A DNA stretch of 64,000 nt, taken from the NCBI GenBank assembly GCA_964410285.1, contig CAYPFR010000001.1, forward strand, positions 310,001 through 374,000. Reading direction: 5' to 3'. Positions 1 through 7,415 of this stretch are shown here, piece after piece. Under the pieces are notes generated by a model. That model made no database searches, was not told the DNA's origin, and was given only the letters and a program-made list of their open reading frames with translations. Made by a program: the position numbers and the translations under genes. Source of the DNA: Fretibacter sp964410285. GTDB lineage: Bacteria; Pseudomonadota; Alphaproteobacteria; Caulobacterales; Maricaulaceae. Within the stretch, counting starts at the first letter, position 1; each line of letters begins with the position of its first letter.

Positions 1-268
1 GGTCGTCTATACAGGCAAGCCGCATGAGCCGATTTATCGCCTTTCTCGGGCGTGGCTGCATGAGCTTTTGGGATATGAACTAACCCGCGACCGTGTGCTC
101 GCGATTGGCGATAATATACATACGGACCTTCTGGGCGCACAGCGCGAGGATTATGACTGCCTCTTTATTGCAGACGGCGTTCACGCGGGTAATCAGGCAA
201 AGCTCACCAGCCTTTTGGGAGAGCATGGCATTAGCGCAAAATATATGGCAGAGAGCTTAAGCTGGTAG
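1..268 (+). CDS. HAD superfamily hydrolase, class IIA (3' end only)
   Basis: The reading frame is open from base 2 with no start in the window, so only the C-terminal part (about 88 residues) is visible. It carries GDNIHTDLLGA, which matches the last HAD motif (GDxxxTD, Mg2+-binding aspartates) of NagD-like class IIA phosphatases. Upstream, TGKPHEPIY resembles the GKP segment found just before it in this group. The likely family is the alphaproteobacterial TIGR01459-type HAD hydrolase, which often lies next to MaoC and ribF genes, as here. The substrate is unknown; a sugar- or nucleotide-phosphate phosphatase is a family-level guess. Confidence 0.85.
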   Translation, partial: VVYTGKPHEPIYRLSRAWLHELLGYELTRDRVLAIGDNIHTDLLGAQREDYDCLFIADGVHAGNQAKLTSLLGEHGISAKYMAESLSW

Positions 269-306
269 CAGGTTGTTCACCGCAATAGGTGGCCGAGATC
301 AGCAGC

Positions 307-354
307 CCAGATTAAGGTGGTCACCAGATCAAAGTGGCACCAGATTAAAGTGGT
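307..354. repeat. Three tandem 15-bp repeats, consensus CCAGATTAAAGTGGT
   Basis: Copies lie at 307-321 (CCAGATTAAGGTGGT), 324-338 (CCAGATCAAAGTGGC) and 340-354 (CCAGATTAAAGTGGT), with periods of 17 and 16 bp. They fill most of the 117-bp gap between the HAD hydrolase stop and the MaoC start. Each copy contains CCA...TGG, so it is weakly palindromic. The copies end 31 bp before the MaoC ATG, which would suit an operator or a repeated protein-binding site, but slippage-generated repeats are equally possible. Confidence 0.7.
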
Positions 355-385
355 AAAGTGGGCGCTGACTGCCTAAAAGGAAAAT

Positions 386-823
386 ATGACTCAGGACGTA
401 AAATACTATCTCGAAGATTTAGAAGTCGGCATGTCAGCGACGACCAGCATGGTGATCACGGGCGAAAAAATTGACACATTTGCCGAATTGACTGGTGATT
501 TTAACCCCATCCATGTCGACGACGCCTATGCTAAAACCACTATGTTTGGCGGGCGCATTGCGCATGGCGCGTTATCGGCCTCTTTAATTTCGGCAGTGCT
601 GGGAAATGATTTGCCCGGACCGGGCGCGATTTTCGTCGAGCTTAATTTGCGCTTTCGCCGGCCCGCAATGATCGGGGATGAGGTGACAGCTGTGGCCACC
701 GTTTCGGAGATAAACCTAAAAACCGGACGTGTGCGCATGAAATGCCACTGCGAAGTGAACGGTAAGCAAATCTGCCGCGGGGATGCCGGCGTTGTTGTCA
801 GTAAGCGCCCTAAAGACAGCTAG
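386..823 (+). CDS. MaoC-like (R)-specific enoyl-CoA hydratase
   Basis: A 145-residue single hot-dog-fold protein. The hydratase signature GDFNPIHVDDAYA places the catalytic pair at Asp38 and His43, followed by the FGGRIAHG segment typical of PhaJ/MaoC hydratases. Enzymes of this type hydrate trans-2-enoyl-CoA to (R)-3-hydroxyacyl-CoA, but chain length and pathway cannot be read from the sequence. The ATG follows AAAAGGAAAAT, a good ribosome-binding site. It sits between the HAD hydrolase and ribF in the same direction, an arrangement seen in other alphaproteobacteria, and downstream of the triple repeat at 307-354. Confidence 0.9.
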   Translation: MTQDVKYYLEDLEVGMSATTSMVITGEKIDTFAELTGDFNPIHVDDAYAKTTMFGGRIAHGALSASLISAVLGNDLPGPGAIFVELNLRFRRPAMIGDEVTAVATVSEINLKTGRVRMKCHCEVNGKQICRGDAGVVVSKRPKDS

Positions 824-827
824 CGCG

Positions 828-1760
828 GTGCAAAGTCATGACCGTTATGAGGGGCTTCCCCCTGCCGCTAGGGGCGCGGTTATCGCGCTAGGCAATTTTG
901 ATGGTCTGCACAGGGGACATCAAGCGGTTATTGCCAAGGCGAAAGATATAGCAGATGAACTCTCTGCCCCGCTGGGCATTGGTTTGTTTCGCCCTCACCC
1001 CTATCGGTTTTTCAAGCCTGATGCCGCCCCTTTTCGCCTCATGAGCGCAAAGCTTCGCGCCGAAATCATGCCAAGCCTTGGTGTCGCCCATCTTTATGAA
1101 ATTCCCTTTACTGATGCCCTTCGTGATATGGATGATACGGATTTTGCTGAAATCGTTTTGCATCAAGGGCTGGGCATTCGTCATGTGGTGGTCGGAGAGG
1201 ATTACGGTTTTGGTAAAAACCGCTGCGGAAATGTAGACAGCCTGACACGGCTTTGCGCGGCTCGGGATATTGGCGTTACAGCGCTCGCGCCCGTAGGCCT
1301 GCACGCCCTTTACGGAAAATATGGCAGTACAGAAATTCGCAATGCGCTAAAAAAGGGTGATGTGTTTCACGCTGCTCATATGCTCTCTCGGCCATGGGCT
1401 GTGGACGGGCTGGTGCAAAAGGGCGCGCAGCGCGGACGCACGATTAATTTCCCGACGGCCAATCTTGAGTTTGCTGATCTGGTCCGGCCAAAATTTGGGG
1501 TCTATGCGGTGGACGTCACGCTCCCAAATGGCGAGCATCGCTACGGCGTAGCTAATACGGGTCACCGGCCGACGGTTGGCGGCGAGGAGGCGCGGCTGGA
1601 GGTCAATATTTTCGATTTTGACGGAGACCTTTATGGGCAGCGCCTGATTGTGCATTTCCGGGCCTTTATTCGGGCGGAAACCAAATTTGAGAGTTTTGAC
1701 GCGCTGCGGGCGCAAATTGAAAAAGATGCGCTTGGGGCAAAGGCGCTTTTTGGTCTATAA
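828..1760 (+). CDS. ribF: Bifunctional riboflavin kinase / FAD synthetase
   Basis: Makes FMN from riboflavin and ATP, then FAD from FMN. The N-terminal nucleotidyltransferase half has GNFDGLHRGHQ (the HxGH adenylyl-transfer motif). The C-terminal riboflavin kinase half has GRTINFPTANL, the usual G-x-PTAN flavokinase motif. I prefer the GTG at 828, five bases after the MaoC stop, because it gives an N-terminus (QSHDRYEGLPPAARGAVIALG) of normal family length, about 310 residues. An in-frame ATG at 783 would overlap MaoC by 41 bp and add 15 residues out of keeping with the family. Probably cotranscribed with MaoC. Confidence 0.93.
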   Translation: MQSHDRYEGLPPAARGAVIALGNFDGLHRGHQAVIAKAKDIADELSAPLGIGLFRPHPYRFFKPDAAPFRLMSAKLRAEIMPSLGVAHLYEIPFTDALRDMDDTDFAEIVLHQGLGIRHVVVGEDYGFGKNRCGNVDSLTRLCAARDIGVTALAPVGLHALYGKYGSTEIRNALKKGDVFHAAHMLSRPWAVDGLVQKGAQRGRTINFPTANLEFADLVRPKFGVYAVDVTLPNGEHRYGVANTGHRPTVGGEEARLEVNIFDFDGDLYGQRLIVHFRAFIRAETKFESFDALRAQIEKDALGAKALFGL

Positions 1761-1780
1761 ACGGGCTTGGATGTATTCGC

Positions 1781-3154
1781 CTAAGCGGCCCTAAAGGCGT
1801 CTATATCTTTCGGAGTTGGCTGCGCGGCGAGGTCGGCGGCCTCAAGATCGACTTTGATACAAAATATAGAGCCTGAGCCAAGGCGGCTCATGGCTGAAAC
1901 TTCGCCCCCCATAAGGTCCATAAGCCCGCGCGCGACGGTCAAGCCAAGCCCTGTCCCGCCGAAATTGCGTTTGCGGCTTTCATCGGCCTGCCGGAAACGG
2001 TCAAAAATCATATCCAACTTCGTATTATCAATTCCAATTCCCGTATCTTTGACCGTGAATAAAAGTCGCTGTTTTCCTGTTTTCTGCGGCGTGACGGAAA
2101 GCGATATATTCACCTCGCCTTTGGCTGTAAATTTTACAGCGTTATCAATCAGTGAGGAAACAACATGCTGTAAACGCTGCGAATCGCCAATATACATGGG
2201 AGGAATATTTTCGGGTATGTTAAGTCTAAACCCAAGACGTTTTTGCGCCGCCAATACGCGGTGGGGCGCGGCCGCTTTACGCATCATTTTTTCGAGTACA
2301 AAGGGGTCTTGAGTCAATTTAACGGAGCCTGATTCGATTTGCGAGAATAGGAGGGCATTTGAAATGAGACCCACCAAAGCTTCTCCGGATTGATTAACCA
2401 TGGCCGTCATTTCAATTTGTTCAGCGTCCAGTTCTGTCTCCATTAGGATTTCAGAAATTCCGATAATCCCGTTCATGGGTGTGCGCAGCTCATGGCTCAT
2501 ATTGGCAAGAAATTGTGTTTTTTCGCGGTCGTTTTCTTCGGCGCGGTCAATCTTCTCTTCAAGCGTGCCAAAGGCTTCGTGCATTGTGTGGCTAAAGAGC
2601 GCGCAAATGACAGACATCATCGTCAGACCTATACTGCATTGAAAGGCGCGGTGGAAATTGCGCTCAGTGAATGCTGCCGCCTCATACATCCCGCCCGGGG
2701 GCGCGGAGACCGAGACACTATATAAATACCAAATTGCCGCTATGGCCACAGCGTAATATCCGGCAATTGCGCGCGTGCCGCAAATGAATCCGGCGGCAAC
2801 ACTGCCAAGCAAAAACAGCGGCAGTAGGGCCGAATTAATACCTGTATGATCCGGCACGGCTGCAGCCATTATACCAATCACAATTAAGGCAGAGTAGAAA
2901 ATGGCGTAGAACGGGAAATTCAGCGTGTAGCGCAAGCCATAAACTGCTGCGAGTACGAGACATGCAGCGGCGGCGGAGACATAATGATCAAAAACGATCT
3001 CGCCATAACTTAAGAACATCCCGATTTGATTGCCAAGCTGGCTGATGACAAATACTAGGCCGACAAGATAAACTGCGCGCGCTCTGACGCGGACGGAGTG
3101 GGAGTCAATCCGGCCAAACTTTAAAACGGATTCGATTTTCTCAATCGCGTTCAT
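1781..3154 (-). CDS. Membrane sensor histidine kinase (orphan, no receiver)
   Basis: 457 residues. The N-terminal region, roughly residues 25-190, is a block of about six hydrophobic helices with no obvious periplasmic sensor loop. Then comes a HisKA dimerisation domain with FLANMSHELRTPMNG (phospho-acceptor His221), and an HATPase domain with N-box (DNAVKFT), G1 box (DTGIGI) and G2 (GGTGLGL). It belongs to the LuxQ/PleC-like kinase group common in alphaproteobacteria. No response regulator or receiver domain lies beside it, so its partner is unknown. It converges on ribF with 20 bp between the stops. Confidence 0.9.
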   Translation of the reverse strand: MNAIEKIESVLKFGRIDSHSVRVRARAVYLVGLVFVISQLGNQIGMFLSYGEIVFDHYVSAAAACLVLAAVYGLRYTLNFPFYAIFYSALIVIGIMAAAVPDHTGINSALLPLFLLGSVAAGFICGTRAIAGYYAVAIAAIWYLYSVSVSAPPGGMYEAAAFTERNFHRAFQCSIGLTMMSVICALFSHTMHEAFGTLEEKIDRAEENDREKTQFLANMSHELRTPMNGIIGISEILMETELDAEQIEMTAMVNQSGEALVGLISNALLFSQIESGSVKLTQDPFVLEKMMRKAAAPHRVLAAQKRLGFRLNIPENIPPMYIGDSQRLQHVVSSLIDNAVKFTAKGEVNISLSVTPQKTGKQRLLFTVKDTGIGIDNTKLDMIFDRFRQADESRKRNFGGTGLGLTVARGLMDLMGGEVSAMSRLGSGSIFCIKVDLEAADLAAQPTPKDIDAFRAA

Positions 3155-3338
3155 TGTGTCATTCCCCTGTAATGACGCTGACCGGGGTTTTTAGCAAATC
3201 CCGCCGCTTGCAACGCAACCTTGTGCTGCGTTTCCTAATTTATTGTGAAGATAAAGTGGGTTACAGCTACTGCTATTCATCGCTAATATGCCGTATTTGC
3301 GAATAATCCGCTATGGTATGATACGCTAAGGAGACCTC

Positions 3339-4112
3339 ATGCGCCCTGCTACAACCTCTTACCTCTCACGCCGCAAGCTTCTCATCCGCCTTGGGGCCTT
3401 TGCAGCGGCGGGCCCCGCGCTGAGTGCCTGCGAAACCCTTGATCCCGCGATCCTTGAGGGTGTTCTGGGCGGAGCAGGCGGCGCGGGCCTCATCAGCCAA
3501 GCCGAAGCGGCCCAAGGCATTCGCGCGGCGCTCAATAACGGAATCGGGCAGGCCGTAGGTGTTGTCGGCAAAACCGGCGGCTTTTCAGATAATGACATTA
3601 TCCGTATTCCTTTGCCGCGTAAGCTTGCGGAAATACAATCAACCCTCTCCCGGTTTGGCGCATCTGGCTTACTTGATGATTTGGCCTTGCAGCTCAATCG
3701 GGGGGCGGAACTTGCGGCCCCTGTCGCCAAGGACATATTTATCAAAGCTGTTAGCAATCTCTCCATTGCTGACGCTATCGGGATCGTGCGCGGTCCTGAA
3801 AATGCAGCGACGCAATATTTGCAGGGTCAAACGTCGAAAAGCCTCACCCAGCTTTTCACGCCGATTATGGAAAATGCCTTGGGGCAAACCGGGGCGTTGA
3901 CACTTCTTGAGACTCTGGATCGGCAAACCTCCGCCCTTGGCGTGAGCCGCATAGGCGCGGGCGCAAAAAATGACCTCGTCCAGCATGGGGTTGAGTATGG
4001 CTTGTCTGGTGTGTTCCATTATATCGCCGAGGAAGAGCGCTTGATCCGGGAGAATCCTGCGAAACGCACAAGCGAAATTCTGCGCCGCGTCTTCGGGGCC
4101 TATGCCCCGTAA
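3339..4112 (+). CDS. DUF4197 family lipoprotein with Tat-like signal
   Basis: 257 residues. The N-terminus has SRRKLLIRLGAFAAAG followed by ALSAC, a twin-arginine-like signal ending in a lipobox with Cys30, so a periplasm-facing lipoprotein is predicted. The rest resembles DUF4197 proteins: IRAALNNGIGQAV, GGFSDNDIIRIPLP, GPENAATQYL and a closing IAEEERLIRENPAKRTSEIL segment. The family function is unknown. A promoter-proximal GGAGACC lies just upstream of the ATG. It stands alone between the divergent kinase and sdhB, 222 bp before the sdhB start. Confidence 0.85.
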   Translation: MRPATTSYLSRRKLLIRLGAFAAAGPALSACETLDPAILEGVLGGAGGAGLISQAEAAQGIRAALNNGIGQAVGVVGKTGGFSDNDIIRIPLPRKLAEIQSTLSRFGASGLLDDLALQLNRGAELAAPVAKDIFIKAVSNLSIADAIGIVRGPENAATQYLQGQTSKSLTQLFTPIMENALGQTGALTLLETLDRQTSALGVSRIGAGAKNDLVQHGVEYGLSGVFHYIAEEERLIRENPAKRTSEILRRVFGAYAP

Positions 4113-4334
4113 AGGCGGCGGCGGGAAATCCGAAGCTGTGCGCCATTCGGCTATGCGATAAAACAATCTTTTTCCGTCCTATTTTCGGTTCCTTGGGCCC
4201 AAAATCTGATGAAGCCGCGCGAGCGGGAAGCGACAAAATGCCGTGATATAGGCCTTAAAACTATCTTCGCTTTTATGCGTATAGTGTCTATAAGGTCAAA
4301 ACGGCTCATTTTGAGCGGCTCGCAAGGATTTCAA

Positions 4335-5126
4335 ATGGTACAGCTCACGCTTCCGAAAAACTCCAAAGTGAATAAGGGCACAAAGTGGCCAGCGGCGAAG
4401 AAAAAGACCGATAAACCGGCGCGGATGAAGACGTTTAAAATCTACCGCTATGACCCGCAGGACGGCAGCCAGCCGCATTGGGACAGCTACGAAATTGATC
4501 TTGCGGAAACGGGGCCCATGGTTTTGGACGCCTTATTCAAGATCAAAAACGAGATCGATCCGACCCTTGCCTTTCGCCGCTCTTGCCGGGAAGGCGTCTG
4601 CGGGTCCTGCGCGATGAATATTGGCGGGCGCAATACCCTGGCCTGTACCAAGGCAATTGATGATGTAAAGGGCGGGGCGATTGCCATTTCGCCCTTGCCG
4701 CATCTGCCGGTTGTGCGTGACCTCGTGCCGGATTTATCCAACTTCTATAAGCAATATGCGTCCATCGAACCTTGGCTTCAAACCTCTGAAGCGGAGCCCG
4801 AAACGGAACATGTACAGTCACCCGAGGATCGCGATAAGCTGGACGGATATTATGAATGTATTCTCTGCGCATCCTGCTCGACGTCCTGCCCGAGCTATTG
4901 GTGGAATGGAGATCGTTATCTTGGCCCCGCCGCGCTGTTGCAGGCCTATCGCTGGCTTGTCGATAGCCGCGATGAGGTCAAGACAAAGCGTCTTGATTCG
5001 CTCGAAGACCCGTTCAAGCTCTATCGTTGCCACACGATTATGAACTGCGCGAATGTTTGCCCCAAAGGCCTAAACCCCGCCAAAGCCATCGCCGACGTTA
5101 AAAAGATGATGGTCGAACGGGCATAA
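4335..5126 (+). CDS. sdhB: Succinate dehydrogenase iron-sulfur subunit
   Basis: 263 residues from the ATG at 4335 (MVQLTLPKNSKVNKGTKWP, the usual alphaproteobacterial N-terminus), preceded by AAGGATTT. An upstream in-frame ATG at 4209 would add 42 unrelated residues. Three cysteine clusters are intact: CREGVCGSC...C for the [2Fe-2S] centre, CILCASCSTSC for [4Fe-4S], and CHTIMNCANVCPKG for [3Fe-4S]. The protein carries electrons from SdhA to the membrane quinone site in complex II of the TCA cycle. sdhC, sdhD and sdhA are not next to it, which is unusual for a gene normally at the end of sdhCDAB. Confidence 0.96.
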   Translation: MVQLTLPKNSKVNKGTKWPAAKKKTDKPARMKTFKIYRYDPQDGSQPHWDSYEIDLAETGPMVLDALFKIKNEIDPTLAFRRSCREGVCGSCAMNIGGRNTLACTKAIDDVKGGAIAISPLPHLPVVRDLVPDLSNFYKQYASIEPWLQTSEAEPETEHVQSPEDRDKLDGYYECILCASCSTSCPSYWWNGDRYLGPAALLQAYRWLVDSRDEVKTKRLDSLEDPFKLYRCHTIMNCANVCPKGLNPAKAIADVKKMMVERA

Positions 5127-5274
5127 TTCTGCAGTTGCGGGCAAAACAACAATCAGGGTATTGTTTTAACAAATTTCTCGGCTTGCGTGCGCCATGGCAG
5201 GAATCATGATGTGAGTAGGCCGGCTGGCGCCTTTCGCCCCAGCGCCGCTCTTACCCTGCAAATCTCATCTGCAC

Positions 5275-5306
5275 ACAAAAAAGCCGGAGCAAATGCCCCG
5301 GCTTCT
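5275..5306 (-). terminator. Rho-independent terminator of glnA (possibly bidirectional)
   Basis: Read on the minus strand: GAAGCCGGGGCATTTGCTCC then GGCTTTTTTG. This is a 10-bp stem with one mismatch and a T6 run, 23 bp after the glnA stop. On the plus strand the stem is followed by CTTATTTTC, so it may also stop transcripts coming from sdhB. Confidence 0.8.
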
Positions 5307-5328
5307 TATTTTCATAAAGTGATTATGA

Positions 5329-6744
5329 CTAGCACTTGTAATAGAGATCAAACTCAACGGGATGCGGGTGCATATTGACGCGGTGGACGTCGGCCATTTT
5401 CATCTCGATATAGGCGTCGATTTGGTCATCATCAAATACGCCGCCTGCTGTCAGGAAACCGCGGTCAGCGTCAAGGCTTTCTAGGGCTTCTTTCAAGCTG
5501 CCGCAAACCTGCGGAATTTCAGCCGCTTCGGCAGGTGAGAGATCATAGAGATCCTTATCCATGGCGTCGCCCGGATGAATTTTATTCTTAATCCCGTCAA
5601 GGCCGGCCATAAGCAAAGCAGAATAGGCCAGATAAGGGTTAGCGGAAGGATCCGGAAAACGCACTTCAAGACGCTTGCCATTCGGGCTGGCTGTCCAAGG
5701 GATACGCACAGACGCCGAGCGGTTACGGCTGGAATAGGCCAGCATTACCGGCGCTTCAAAGCCCGGTACAAGGCGCTTATAGCTATTTGTGGACGGGTTG
5801 GTCAGCGCGTTAAGGGCTTTGGCGTGCTTAATGATGCCGCCGATATAGTGAAGGCAGCTCGTTGAGAGGCCTGCATATTCATTGCCCGCAAAAGTTGGCT
5901 TGCCGTCCTTCCAGATTGACATATGCACGTGCATGCCTGTTCCGTTATCATTCCAGACAGGTTTGGGCATGAACGTTGCTGTCTTGCCGTAAGCATGGGC
6001 TACATTGTGCACAATGTATTTATAAAGCTGCATATTATCGCCCATCTCAAGGAGCGGGGCAAATTTCATGCCTAGCTCATGCTGCGACGGTGCAACCTCG
6101 TGGTGATGTTTTTCGGGGCGCAGGCCCAGTTCGCTCATGACAGAGAGCATCTCGGAGCGCATATCCTGTTCGTGGTCAATCGGCGGAACAGGAAAGTAGC
6201 CGCCTTTTGGACCCGGGCGGTGGCCCATATTGCCGCCCTCGACATGGGCGCCGGAGTTGTAGGGGCCTTCGATTGAGTTAAACTCATAGCCTGTTTTTTG
6301 CTGGGTAGTGTCCCAGCGAACATCGTCGAAAACAAAAAATTCAGCTTCGGGACCAAAGAAAACCTGATCGCCTACTTTTTGCGCTTCCATATATGTTTGG
6401 GCCTTTTTGGCCGTTGTGCGCGGGTCGCGATTGTAAGCCTCATTCGTATCCGGCTCCAGAATATCGCAAAAGACAGCTAGCGTGTCTTGCTGAAAGAACG
6501 GATCCAATTTCGCCGTTGAGGCATCGGGCATTAGCACCATGTCGGATTCGTTAATGTCTTTCCAGCCCTCAATGGAAGAGCCGTCAAACATTGTGCCGTC
6601 TTCGAATAGATCGCCGTCCACCATTTCCGAGTGGAAGGTGACGTGCTGTAATTTCCCTTTGGGGTCTGTAAAGCGCAGATCAAGGAAACTAATATCCTCG
6701 TCCTTCATTCGTTTTAACAGCTTATCTATATCTGATTTTGCCAT
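5329..6744 (-). CDS. glnA: Glutamine synthetase type I
   Basis: 471 residues, the normal length for GSI. It condenses ammonia and glutamate to glutamine with ATP. Visible hallmarks are DGSSIEGW near the N-terminus, GPEAEFFVFD, GTGMHVHMS, NRSASVRIP and the late adenylylation segment DKDLYDLSPAEA. The predicted AMP-acceptor tyrosine is Tyr400, so control by GlnE adenylylation is expected. It lies 81 bp downstream of glnB in a glnB-glnA operon, and a strong terminator follows. Confidence 0.97.
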   Translation of the reverse strand: MAKSDIDKLLKRMKDEDISFLDLRFTDPKGKLQHVTFHSEMVDGDLFEDGTMFDGSSIEGWKDINESDMVLMPDASTAKLDPFFQQDTLAVFCDILEPDTNEAYNRDPRTTAKKAQTYMEAQKVGDQVFFGPEAEFFVFDDVRWDTTQQKTGYEFNSIEGPYNSGAHVEGGNMGHRPGPKGGYFPVPPIDHEQDMRSEMLSVMSELGLRPEKHHHEVAPSQHELGMKFAPLLEMGDNMQLYKYIVHNVAHAYGKTATFMPKPVWNDNGTGMHVHMSIWKDGKPTFAGNEYAGLSTSCLHYIGGIIKHAKALNALTNPSTNSYKRLVPGFEAPVMLAYSSRNRSASVRIPWTASPNGKRLEVRFPDPSANPYLAYSALLMAGLDGIKNKIHPGDAMDKDLYDLSPAEAAEIPQVCGSLKEALESLDADRGFLTAGGVFDDDQIDAYIEMKMADVHRVNMHPHPVEFDLYYKC

Positions 6745-6825
6745 GGGTTTATCCTTTCCCTAATAGACGTTTTCATTTTTGTGATGCGCGTTTGCTCGCG
6801 CTTATAGTGGTTGAGCCTGCACGCG

Positions 6826-7164
6826 CTAGAGCGCGGCGTCGCCTGTCTCGCCGGTGCGAATACGGATGGCCTGATTGACATCGGACACGAATATTTTGCC
6901 GTCACCGATTTTCCCTGTCTTAGCCGCCGTTTGAATAGCCTCCAGCGCGCCTTCGACTTGGTCATCTGCAATGACGAGTTCTAGCTTTAACTTCGGAAGA
7001 AAATCGACGACATATTCCGCGCCCCTGTAGAGTTCCGTATGGCCTTTCTGGCGGCCAAAACCTTTAGCTTCGACAACGGTCATGCCTTGCAGGCCAACCT
7101 CTTGTAGGGCTTCTTTGACTTCGTCCAATTTGAACGGTTTGATGATGGCTTCGATCTTTTTCAT
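6826..7164 (-). CDS. glnB: Nitrogen regulatory protein PII
   Basis: 112 residues, exactly the usual PII length. The T-loop reads HTELYRGAEYVVDFLPK with uridylylation target Tyr51. The C-terminal GKIGDGKIFV and IRIRTGE segments form the ATP/2-oxoglutarate site. PII integrates 2-oxoglutarate and glutamine signals and controls GlnE, NtrB and Amt proteins. It is the first gene of glnB-glnA; the ATG follows CAGGAG. Its upstream region is shared with the divergent malic enzyme gene; I saw no convincing sigma-54 site for it. The Amt-kinase fusion at 12.8 kb is a possible partner, by inference only. Confidence 0.96.
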   Translation of the reverse strand: MKKIEAIIKPFKLDEVKEALQEVGLQGMTVVEAKGFGRQKGHTELYRGAEYVVDFLPKLKLELVIADDQVEGALEAIQTAAKTGKIGDGKIFVSDVNQAIRIRTGETGDAAL

Positions 7165-7270
7165 GGCACTCTCCTGCTCTGGAAATTTATGTGGTTTTTA
7201 AGCCCGCAGCAGGGCATGAGTCGATAGGGCGCGGGACCTCGGACGCGCCAGCCCTTAGAAATCTGTAATT

Positions 7271-7299
7271 TTGCACTAATTTTGTCCATAAGATATAAG
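7271..7299 (+). promoter_or_regulatory. Sigma-70-type promoter for malic enzyme
   Basis: TTGCAC at 7271-7276 and TATAAG at 7294-7299 are separated by 17 bp. This predicts a start near 7306, giving a 110-base leader before the TTG start at 7416. The same -10 sequence recurs in the predicted sucC promoter at 18910-18938. Confidence 0.6.
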
Positions 7300-7415
7300 G
7301 CGAGTCCAAAAATGAGGCAGGTTTGTGGGACAAGCTTTTACATAAATGCTTGATATTGGGGCTAGGAACCGCGCGCCAAAATCTTTACACACAGTCTAAA
7401 CACACGGAGACTCAC

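Noticed and set aside
5148..5165. AACAAT/ATTGTT stem after sdhB
   Set aside because: Short AT-only stem with a weak T tract; not strong enough for a terminator call.
7165..7260. Search for a sigma-54 or NtrC site before glnB
   Set aside because: No TGGCAC-N5-TTGC type match or inverted NtrC repeat was found on the minus strand.
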